Source: Atribacterota bacterium (GTDB lineage Bacteria > Atribacterota > Phoenicimicrobiia > Phoenicimicrobiales > Phoenicimicrobiaceae). From it: a stretch of DNA of 19,871 bases. Made by a program: the position numbers and the translations under genes. This document shows, one piece after another, positions 5,975 to 13,800 of the stretch; position 1 is the first letter of the stretch, and the number at the start of each line of letters is the position of its first letter. Below the pieces are notes generated by a model. The model searched no databases. It was not told the origin of the DNA and was given only the letters and a program-made list of their open reading frames with translations. The DNA lies in contig JAUVOA010000004.1 in the NCBI GenBank assembly GCA_030599445.1, positions 1 through 19,871 of the forward strand, given 5' to 3'.

Positions 5975-8479
5975 TTAATATATCACAGTTGAGCTTGCAG
6001 CAGAAGCCGGTACAGCCCCCTCTATTGAGACACTGATTAAGATAGTATAGGAACCATCTTCTAAATCCTTAACTGCATCTGCTGGTATAATTGCCTCAAA
6101 TAATCCGGATCCTAAAAATTTAGCTTTGTAAGATAATTCTTCAGTAGGAGTTATCAGCATAGCTGAGACTTCTCCACCCTCGGCTATCTTGGCTGTTCCT
6201 TCCGGATATAATACTTCAGATACTTGAACCTTTATAAACATATCTTCTTTCTTTTCGCGAAGATACATTGCAGGTACATCAACACTATCTATACGTACTG
6301 TAGTGGTAGCAAAAACACTGGGCCAGTAGTCAGAAGTAAAGGGATACTCCGGATCTCTAAAGGCAGTTAGTTCAATAAAATTAGTAGTAGGATCGTATTT
6401 TTCCATATAGAATGGCCCATTTCCAATAAAGGCATGGCCTTTTTCATCGATCCACTTGATGGCTGCCTCATATCCGGCTTTCGCCTCTTCAACTGTAACA
6501 TAATCTTTTAGAAATACCGGTAGATGGCTATTATCTTTCATTTCTACAAGTTTTGCCCTAATATCTGCTACACAAGATGGTCTTAACAGGTCTACCTGTT
6601 CCACTCCTTCAGAAGGGGTAAAACTGTAGACTTCGCCAGATGCACTGCCAGTAACTACTAGCTCTGCCAGGGCCTCATAGACTTCCCAGGGGAGTACAAT
6701 ATATCGTCCGGAGAGACTTACCCAGGGTGAGCCATTAGCAGCTACTCTTTCTTTAGATGGTGGGAAATTGTAATCGAAATAGTTAGTAATCGTACCATCT
6801 AGATTCAAGGTCATACCCTTACTAATTTCCCAACCAGGTCTATGATATGATTCATAAGCTGCATCATAATATTTATCATCATCACCATCTTTGGTGATCC
6901 ATTCAGTTACAAAGGCATCAGCATAAAGAATGTTAGCTATAGTCATAGGACGACCATGATGGAAGTTTCCAAAGATGAAGGTGTAGGTCCCTGTGCTCAT
7001 CGTTGTCTCACCTGAGCCGACTTTGTACCACTCTTTTTTCGCCGAATCATACTTTATCGCCTTTGGGGATACCGGAATCTTACCCACAACTTCTCCTGCT
7101 TCATCTCGGTCTACCTCGGTCTTGACATCGTGGGGGATAACTCTCCAGGGGGTAGCAATAGCACTGGCCGGGCTTTCAAAGGAAGCCCTATCAAATAGAG
7201 GTTGGGCTATAACCAGACTATAGACATCGTTAAAGCCTTCTGTCCCGATGGGGTCCCAGGCAGACATAAACAAGGCTCCCTTGGCGGAAAATTCAGTAAC
7301 TCTTAATTCCTTATTCTTGGTATCAGCAGTAATTAGAGACCATTCATTCAAGCCATCACCTAAACCGTAACACATCCTGTTATTAAAGGCATCCTTATTA
7401 GTAGCATAGTAGTCATTCTGATAGGCTACATATATTCTGCAGGCATCTTTTAAAGCTAACTCTAAAGCTTCTAACACAGTTTCCCAGTATTCTTCTTCAG
7501 TCAGGAAATTCCCGGTATAGGCTTTTTTAGTTAAACGGTCAATCTCATCATTCTCGTAGTGCCACTTGCTATCCGGCCCGCCGGCCATATAACCGTACCA
7601 GGGGGCATACATCTGGCAGACAATATGTTCCCAGAATGCTCGGGTAGCTCCAGCTCCCCATCCCTCGGTATAAATATTCCACTTATAATCTGCCGGGTCG
7701 GAGTAATATGAGGTCTCAATACATTTAACCCTATCCCAGAGGAGGCGTTCGACTTTAATTCCCGCTTTTTCAATCTGAGAAGCTATGTATTCTCCTTCCC
7801 TTAATCTCCCTTGGGGGTCATCAACCCTGATAAGGAAATTAATAGTTGCTGGTTCACCATCAAATGTCCACCATTCTCCCTGTTTCGCCAATCTTCCCTG
7901 TAGTTCCGGTAGAGCTGCCGCTTCCTGTAAGGCCTCGGTTATCTCTTCTATGGCCTTCTTTTCATTCCCTTCCGGGGTGAATCCCAGCCGATTAGCTACC
8001 AAGTTGTATTTATAAGTACCTGGCTGACCGGGTGTAGCCATAGTAAACATAGGACCACCGGCACCACCTAAAATCTCGTCAACGAGATATTTTCGGTTGA
8101 TAAGGTCATTCATAGCGAATCTTACTTCCCTGATAGCGAAGGGATTGAAAAATTCCTTATCTTCTACTTTAACAATATAGGGGGCCGCATTGGGTACGGG
8201 ATTAAAATTAAGTGACCAGGAACCTGAAGGCACTGTATATATGTCTAGTTTATCTCTGGTAGCTTGAGCTAAACCCATAATGGTCGGTCCGCTAACTCCC
8301 CAGAAGAAAATATCGGTCAAGCCTTCGGCTGCATCTTTTAAGCCAATTTCTTCTTTCATCTTGGCATTAATGTAAATTTTATCAACAATAGGACCCTTTA
8401 CTTCTGCTAAGACTGAAGTAGTCAAGCTGACTAAAATTATTAAACTCAACAAACACAAAATAACTGTTTTTCTTGACAT
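5975..8479 (-). CDS. Family-5 extracellular substrate-binding protein, apparently circularly permuted
   Basis: This exported protein (signal peptide about residues 1-25, ending SVLA-EV) should capture the substrate for the adjacent DppBCDF importer. It has 834 residues; family-5 binding proteins are usually 500-600. The family's segments are present but in changed order. The usual late segment comes first: VDKIYI and GLTDIFFWGV (32-62), NPFAIREVRFAMNDLINR (112-129), an EYIASQIEKAGIKVE lobe (230-244) and NDEIDRLTKKA (310-320). The usual early segment comes after about 390: FMSAWDPIG (404-412), NFHHGRPMTIANI (505-517, matching the common FHDG-plTA-DV) and GNGPFYMEKYDP (686-697, matching GTGPY). 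About 100 residues after 735 look like a beta-sandwich extension. The start is set by the signal peptide and GGGAGGA upstream. Substrate is likely peptide or oligosaccharide; not resolvable here. Confidence 0.88.
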   Translation of the reverse strand: MSRKTVILCLLSLIILVSLTTSVLAEVKGPIVDKIYINAKMKEEIGLKDAAEGLTDIFFWGVSGPTIMGLAQATRDKLDIYTVPSGSWSLNFNPVPNAAPYIVKVEDKEFFNPFAIREVRFAMNDLINRKYLVDEILGGAGGPMFTMATPGQPGTYKYNLVANRLGFTPEGNEKKAIEEITEALQEAAALPELQGRLAKQGEWWTFDGEPATINFLIRVDDPQGRLREGEYIASQIEKAGIKVERLLWDRVKCIETSYYSDPADYKWNIYTEGWGAGATRAFWEHIVCQMYAPWYGYMAGGPDSKWHYENDEIDRLTKKAYTGNFLTEEEYWETVLEALELALKDACRIYVAYQNDYYATNKDAFNNRMCYGLGDGLNEWSLITADTKNKELRVTEFSAKGALFMSAWDPIGTEGFNDVYSLVIAQPLFDRASFESPASAIATPWRVIPHDVKTEVDRDEAGEVVGKIPVSPKAIKYDSAKKEWYKVGSGETTMSTGTYTFIFGNFHHGRPMTIANILYADAFVTEWITKDGDDDKYYDAAYESYHRPGWEISKGMTLNLDGTITNYFDYNFPPSKERVAANGSPWVSLSGRYIVLPWEVYEALAELVVTGSASGEVYSFTPSEGVEQVDLLRPSCVADIRAKLVEMKDNSHLPVFLKDYVTVEEAKAGYEAAIKWIDEKGHAFIGNGPFYMEKYDPTTNFIELTAFRDPEYPFTSDYWPSVFATTTVRIDSVDVPAMYLREKKEDMFIKVQVSEVLYPEGTAKIAEGGEVSAMLITPTEELSYKAKFLGSGLFEAIIPADAVKDLEDGSYTILISVSIEGAVPASAASSTVIY

Positions 8480-8713
8480 TTTAAATTATTTTCCTCCCTT
8501 ATTTTAAATAATTAAAAAACAAACAGAAAATCTCTTTTACTCTCGCTTACCACCTCCTTAATACTTACTAATAAGAGTACTATTCTGAAATGTTATTCTG
8601 TTTGAAGTTTTCTCGGCAAAATATATAAAATTAATTTTTATCTGGTAATATTAAAAATACTACAACTATATTAAAAAATCCTTCTTTTTTAGAGATATTT
8701 TTTGGGTAAAAAA
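8480..8713 (-). promoter_or_regulatory. Leader and possible promoter of the binding-protein gene
   Basis: This AT-rich gap holds no open reading frame worth calling. Read on the minus strand, TTGCCG (8619-8614) and TAACAT (8595-8590) are 18 nt apart and could be a weak -35/-10 pair, each with four of six consensus bases. GGGAGGA lies about 13 nt before the binding-protein ATG and is the probable ribosome binding site. A stronger match to the ribosome's anti-Shine-Dalgarno sequence, AAGGAGGTG at 8559-8551, has no start codon at suitable distance. Confidence 0.3.
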
Positions 8714-8736
8714 TGACAGGGGACGGTCCTCTGGCA
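8714..8736 (-). terminator. REP-like palindrome acting as probable terminator of the DAK2-DegV gene
   Basis: The plus strand carries CAGGGGAC, G, GTCCTCTG (8717-8733), an 8-bp stem with one G-U pair around a single-base centre, with flanking TG/CA that can extend pairing. It begins 4 nt after the stop of the DAK2-DegV gene. On the minus strand it is followed at once by CATTTTTT, i.e. a stem plus six T, the form of an intrinsic terminator. The 16-nt core AGGGGACGGTCCTCTG occurs again, identical and in the same orientation, at 17219-17234, so this is a dispersed repeat rather than a unique terminator. Confidence 0.65.
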
Positions 8737-8740
8737 GGTT

Positions 8741-10543
8741 TTAAGAATCCCCCAGGACTGCGATAGCAGCCCCGCCAATACCAATATGTACACTTAAAGC
8801 GGGGGATGCTTCGGAAATCATAACTTTTGAAGAATTAAAGACATTGCGAATTTTGTAACCATACCATTGAGCCAACTCTGGGGCAGCCACATGAGTAATG
8901 CCAAAACGAGGATTTTCAACATTTTTAGCATACTTAATTGCTAAATCTAAAGTTTTTTTAATAACTCTTTTTTGTCCTATTACTTTAGCCGCTTCGGCAA
9001 TATTGCCATCAGAATTTATAGTCAAAATGGGTTTCAAGTTAAGAAGCGTACCTAAAAGTCCTTTAGTTTTATTCAAGCGCCCACTACGTATCATATATTT
9101 TAAGGTGGGAACAGCAATAAAAATCCTGGTATTCTTTATAGCAAGTTTTACCCGTTCAACAATTTCATCTAAATCAAATCCTTTTCTTATTAATTGAGCC
9201 GTTTCCTTAACCAACAACCCTAAAGCGACTGAACTTGTTTTACTATCGACAATGTGAATTTTATTACTGTACTCCATATCCTTACAACCCATACGCGCAC
9301 CCTGAATCGTTCCGCTTAATTTTTCCGAAATATGTAAAGAAATTATTGATTTATATCTTCGCGTAGCTTTATCATAGACTTTTTTAAAAAAAGCTGGCGC
9401 GGGTTGAGAAGTGGATAGCTTTTCATTGGAGGTCTCTAAAATACGAATAAAATCCTTTGGTTTAATTTCTACTTTATCTAAATAGCTCTTTTCCCCAACT
9501 TGAATTACTACAGGTACAATCTTAATATTATACTTCTTAATTAACTCTGGTGGTAAATCACAGGTTGAATCAGTAACCAACCCAATACTTTTTTGAGCAT
9601 CAAGTTTAATCTTAGTATGCTGTTTGTGCATATCATCAACTTTCGTTTTTACTATAGTTCCGAATTCAGACAATTCAGCAAAAACATCTTCTGGTTTATC
9701 AGTGTGAATATGGATACGAGCTTTGTTTTTAGAACCGGCAACAATTAATGAATCCCCTAAAAAAGAAAGTTTTTGTTTGATTGTCTTCGGGTCTAAGCCA
9801 ATTCCTTCAAGTAAGCATTCAGCACAGAACTGAAAATTAATTCCGGAATCAATTTTATCTAAATCAAAACTCCTCATTTTATTGGTAGTAGAAGCAATTA
9901 CTTCTAAAGATTTAACTTTGCCATATTCAATAAAATTAACTATTCCCTCTAATATATTGACAAAACCCTGTGCTCCGGCATCGACTACGCCTGACTTTTT
10001 TAATATCAGGAGTTTTTCAGGTGTTTCGGCCAGGGAAACCTTTGCCCTAGATAGTGATTTATTAAAAAGTTCGACAAAATCAGGAGTGTGAGGAGCATGT
10101 TCGGCAAGATAGTTTGCCCAATCTTTCATTACTGTAATGATGGTACCTTCTATAGGATTAGAAATAGCATTCCGGGCTTGTTCGGCCGCTTTAGTGGCAG
10201 CTTGGGCAAAAGTTTCTGTGCTAAGACGTACTTTATCCTTAGTTGCTTCTGCCAAGCCTTGAAAAAATTGGGCCAAAATAGCTCCGGAGTTACCGCGTGC
10301 TCCGGTCAAAGCCGAATCAGCAATAATGTTACTAATCCTGGCAAAAGAAGATTCTTTACATTTGTTGACCCCTTCTACAATGCTGTTCATAGTAGCTACC
10401 ATATTAGTACCTGTATCCCCATCGGCTACCGGAAAAACATTAATATCATTAAGATACTGCTCCATCTGGTTTACCCGCTGGGCAGAATTTATAATAAAAC
10501 GTTTAAACCGAATACCATTTAAATATTTTATTTGAATTTTCAT
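8741..10543 (-). CDS. DAK2 (FakA-like) and DegV (FakB-like) fusion protein
   Basis: In Gram-positive bacteria FakA phosphorylates fatty acids held by the DegV-family protein FakB, which feeds exogenous fatty acids into lipids. Here both parts are in one 600-residue cytoplasmic chain. Residues 1-205 are a DhaL/DAK2 kinase domain with NVFPVADGDTGTNM (35-48) and GARGNSGAI (81-89), the nucleotide/Mg site. Residues about 235-310 match the FakA middle domain (C240, C243, HIH 278-280, MHKQH 305-309). Residues 318-600 are DegV: VTDSTCDLPP (323-332), TSQPAP (378-383), SGTIQGAR (410-417) and HIGIGGAAIAV (586-596). FakA's own C-terminal domain is absent and DegV takes its place. The start agrees with the family's MKI-xxx-NG N-terminus. 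It appears monocistronic, bounded by repeats on both sides. Substrate specificity is inferred from FakA/FakB only. Confidence 0.9.
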   Translation of the reverse strand: MKIQIKYLNGIRFKRFIINSAQRVNQMEQYLNDINVFPVADGDTGTNMVATMNSIVEGVNKCKESSFARISNIIADSALTGARGNSGAILAQFFQGLAEATKDKVRLSTETFAQAATKAAEQARNAISNPIEGTIITVMKDWANYLAEHAPHTPDFVELFNKSLSRAKVSLAETPEKLLILKKSGVVDAGAQGFVNILEGIVNFIEYGKVKSLEVIASTTNKMRSFDLDKIDSGINFQFCAECLLEGIGLDPKTIKQKLSFLGDSLIVAGSKNKARIHIHTDKPEDVFAELSEFGTIVKTKVDDMHKQHTKIKLDAQKSIGLVTDSTCDLPPELIKKYNIKIVPVVIQVGEKSYLDKVEIKPKDFIRILETSNEKLSTSQPAPAFFKKVYDKATRRYKSIISLHISEKLSGTIQGARMGCKDMEYSNKIHIVDSKTSSVALGLLVKETAQLIRKGFDLDEIVERVKLAIKNTRIFIAVPTLKYMIRSGRLNKTKGLLGTLLNLKPILTINSDGNIAEAAKVIGQKRVIKKTLDLAIKYAKNVENPRFGITHVAAPELAQWYGYKIRNVFNSSKVMISEASPALSVHIGIGGAAIAVLGDS

Positions 10544-10593
10544 TTTAAAGCATTCTCACCCCATCTCTATATTATTTAATTTGTATTAGAAAT

Positions 10594-10602
10594 AATATAC
10601 CA
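10594..10602 (-). promoter_or_regulatory. Possible extended -10 promoter element of the DAK2-DegV gene
   Basis: On the minus strand TGGTATATT (10602-10594) has the extended -10 form TGnTATATT, 50 nt upstream of the ATG. No good -35 is seen at 17 nt. The surrounding 80 nt are very AT-rich, so chance matches are likely. Confidence 0.25.
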
Positions 10603-10668
10603 TTATTTATTAATATACTATATTTTTATTTCAAATCCTTCTTTTTTTTATAATTTTCTCCTTGCAAC

Positions 10669-10683
10669 GCATTACCGTGATGC
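10669..10683. repeat. Short palindrome GCATTACCGTGATGC
   Basis: A 15-nt interrupted palindrome with seven pairs (one G-T) around a central C. It lies at the left side of a cluster of three palindromes between addA and the DAK2-DegV gene. Its loop is too small for a stable RNA hairpin of this exact form, so it is more likely a DNA-level dyad or part of a repeat element. Confidence 0.4.
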
Positions 10684-10711
10684 TACGTATCTTGTTTTTC
10701 GTATTTTGTAG

Positions 10712-10731
10712 GGGCACAATGAATTGTGCCC
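10712..10731. repeat. Perfect 9-bp inverted repeat, GGGCACAAT / ATTGTGCCC
   Basis: The arms 10712-10720 and 10723-10731 are exact reverse complements with a 2-nt centre (GA). The flanking GTAGG before it resembles ends of widespread short dispersed hairpin elements. On neither strand is it followed by a T-run, so it is not a classical intrinsic terminator. Confidence 0.65.
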
Positions 10732-10752
10732 TTCTCTTGCGATTTCCTTATA

Positions 10753-10771
10753 GACAGGCGAGACGCCTGTC
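10753..10771. repeat. Perfect 8-bp inverted repeat, GACAGGCG / CGCCTGTC
   Basis: The arms 10753-10760 and 10764-10771 are exact reverse complements with loop AGA, followed by CTACGGGAGGG. The stem is GC-rich in an otherwise AT-rich gap. No T-run follows on either strand. With the inverted repeat at 10712-10731 and the GTAGGG (10708-10713) / CCCTAC (10798-10803) ends, it may form one composite dispersed element. Confidence 0.65.
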
Positions 10772-10813
10772 CTACGGGAGGGTGTATTGCTATACGTCCC
10801 TACCCATTACATG

Positions 10814-10846
10814 CTTAGTAAACTGGTTAACTGGGTAACTAATTAA
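10814..10846. repeat. Octamer array running into the addA stop codon
   Basis: Plus-strand units CTTAGTAA (10814-10821), CTGGTTAA (10823-10830), CTGGGTAA (10831-10838) and CTAATTAA (10839-10846); the last three are in exact 8-nt phase. The unit type is that of the arrays at 5716-5835. The last unit contains the TAG stop of addA and its two preceding codons on the minus strand, so the array overlaps the coding end. Confidence 0.6.
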
Positions 10847-13800
10847 CAAAATATATGCTGCTTTGCTTCACCTGTTCTCCGGTGATTTCCTGCCATACCT
10901 GGCTGTAAATAGCAATCTGCCTTTGATAGACCTCGACTAATTTAGGATAATCCTTCTCGTTTTTCGGTCGGTCAGTTTTGTAATCCACTACCACCCAGTC
11001 ATCAACTTCTTTAAAGACCAGGTCAATAGTTCCGGATAGAATCACCGGACGGGAATCCTGCCCGTCTAATTCAGCATAAAGAGGATGAGCGGGCTCAATA
11101 TTTATGGTAAAGGGGACTTCACTATATTTAAGTTCTGCTTTTTTTAAGCGTTGATATAAATCGCTCTTTTTAAATTTCCGGATAATCCCCGTCAATTCCT
11201 CTTTTCTCTTTAGAGATATCCCTTGTTTTTCCAGAGCCTTTTCCGCATGTAAAGACAATAACTGCTCATCGGGGTCTTCTTTGATTAAATAATCAAAGAT
11301 TCTATGAACGGCACTTCCCCAGGCTGTTCCACCGACATCAATAGTTTCAATCTTTCGGTGTTTCTCTTCATCTTTAAAATCAGTCGGTTTTTTTTCATAA
11401 TAACTGCTTTTTGATAAATCTTTCATCCATTGCCGGCATTCTTTTTGAATTTCCTTGTAATTATCAAACAAAGATTTCTCTTCTTTTTCTCTTGTTTCCG
11501 CCTTAAGGAGCTTTGCTTCAGGAACTGTAATGTTCGTTTCTTCTTTAATATTTTTCAATAAAGGCAGCCAAGGATTACTCTTGTTACTTTTATGGTTTAA
11601 ACTGCTGATAACCAGAAGATTCTTGGCCCGAGTTGCCGCTACATAGAGCAGACGAATATCTTCTGCTTCATTATAAAATGCCTCAAGCTGGCAATAATCC
11701 TCCCAATTTTTAGGTTGAGCCAGCCGTTTTCCTTTTCCTTTGTTATAAGCATTAGAACGGTAGACTAAAAAATGACCAAACGGTTCCTGCCCTGTTCTTT
11801 CAATATAATAAGTTGGTTCATGGGTAGTGGGATTATAAGGAATGGCTAAAAATACCACCGGAGATTCCAGCCCTTTAGCTTTGTGTAAATTCATAATCCG
11901 AACCGTATTTTCTTCGGTCAGTATATCCAGCTCCTCTTCAACTCCGGCTTCCAGCATTTTTTCTAATTGATCTACCATTGGGGCAAACCCTATAACTTCC
12001 CCCGCCTCTGCTTTCCTTAATTTCTCCAGAATGAAATAAAGCTCTCCACATTTATTTAGATTATAGCCCTCTAAGCAGGAATGGGAGAGCAAGCCTGAAT
12101 CAATAATTATCTTTTCCATAGCCGTAACCGGCGGTAGTTTTTGAGTCCATAGATGAAATTGCCTTAACCGGCAAAAAGCTCTATCAAAATTCTTCTTCAA
12201 TCTAAGATTTAATTTTTCCGGTATTTTTTCATAAAAATCAAATTCCCCGCCTGCTTCTTTAAACTGGTATAAATCATCATCAGAAAATCCAAAGAATATA
12301 CCCCGCAAGACAGCGATAACAAGCACCTGATTTTCTATATCTCTCATTAAGCGAAATACTTTTAACAGTTCTTTTATCTGATACGATTCATTTAAAGAGG
12401 CACAGCCTGAAACTGTAAAAGGTATTCCATATTCTGCAAAAGTGCGGGCATAGATATCCATCCCGCTTCTGTAGCGCAAAAGAATCATAAAATCTTTATA
12501 GGTGACTGATGTAGAAGTTCCCGCCTTTATCTCTTCTTCTGTTCGTACTAATTTAAATCCCTTATCGACCATATCGCGAATGATCCGGGCAATAGATTGG
12601 GCGTCCTGCCTGATAGTATCATTTTTAGTACGCTCTTTAGAAATAATCAACTGCTTTACTCCGGAAAGATATTGCGGATTATCTTCCCAAACGGTCTGCA
12701 TCGGTGAATATACGGCCTGGAATTTTCCCTGACCACTTGAAAATAGCTCTTCAAATATGGGATTGAGGTAAGAACCGATAGAATGTAGTGAGCGGAAATT
12801 AGCCTGTAATTTTAAAACCTCTCCTCCGTTTTTCTTAACCAGCCCTTTTACCAGATTGTAAATGGCAATATCAGCCCGGCGGAATCTGTAAATAGACTGC
12901 TGGGGATCTCCAACTACAAATAAGGAACCCGGACGCGGAATTAATTTCTGCCAGTTCTTTTCATAAACATCCTGGCAGGTAAGATAAAAGATTATCTCTG
13001 CCTGAATGGGGTCAGTATCCTGAAATTCATCTACCAGCAGGCATTTATATTTTTGCTGAAAATATTGGCGTACCTCGGGGTAATCCCTTAACAGGCAAGA
13101 GGTCTTTAAAAGCAAATCCTGAAAATTAAGCATCGAAACCTTCTGGCGTAATTCATGATAATATTCTACCGCTGGGAGAACGAAATTGATAGTATAGATA
13201 TAACAGTATTCCCACCATTGCTGCAGTGTCGGATTAATGACTTTCTCTTGAAGTTCTAAAACAAGGGAATCTCTGTACTCTTTTGCCTTTTCTTTGGAAG
13301 TCCATCGGTTTAAAGTAACCTTTTCTGATTTGGAAAAATTTTCCAGTAACTTTATTTTATTATAATCTTCTTTAATATAATCATAAAAACCCTTCATCCT
13401 CTTTACGCTTAAGACTGCTTCCTGTAATTGGTCATAACCCATTTTCGGTTCTTCATCCGGAATATATTGGCAGGCTTCATCGCTAAAAGAAATAATCTCT
13501 TTGATAGCTTCTTTTAAATTCGGTTTTGGTGATACCTGAAAAAAGGGCGTAACCTCCGGATAAGTACATACCGTTTTATAACAATCCTCAAGTTCGGAGG
13601 GTTTTATGCCCAATTCTTCCAGATGTATCAGAGAAGGAGATTCTTTTATTTTAAGATTAAACAGGTATCTTTCCCAGGCTTCTTCTTTTAATAAAGTATC
13701 ATCAAGGTCATCAAGCTCAGCAAATTCCGGGTCAAGTCCGGCTTCAATCGGCCTTTCCCTTAACAGACGGGCGCAAAAAGAATGAATAGTCCCCAGATAA

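Noticed and set aside
7531..7773. A second minus-strand frame of 80 codons inside the binding-protein gene
   Set aside because: It overlaps a continuous conserved frame and has no family resemblance; a frame shadow.
8551..8560. Near-perfect Shine-Dalgarno sequence (AAGGAGGTG on the minus strand) suggesting a small leader gene
   Set aside because: No ATG, GTG or TTG occurs at suitable distance; a TAA follows within a few bases. It may affect ribosome binding but does not start a gene.
10708..10803. Intrinsic terminators of addA in the palindrome cluster
   Set aside because: The stems are good but no T-run follows on the minus strand, so they are listed as repeats only.
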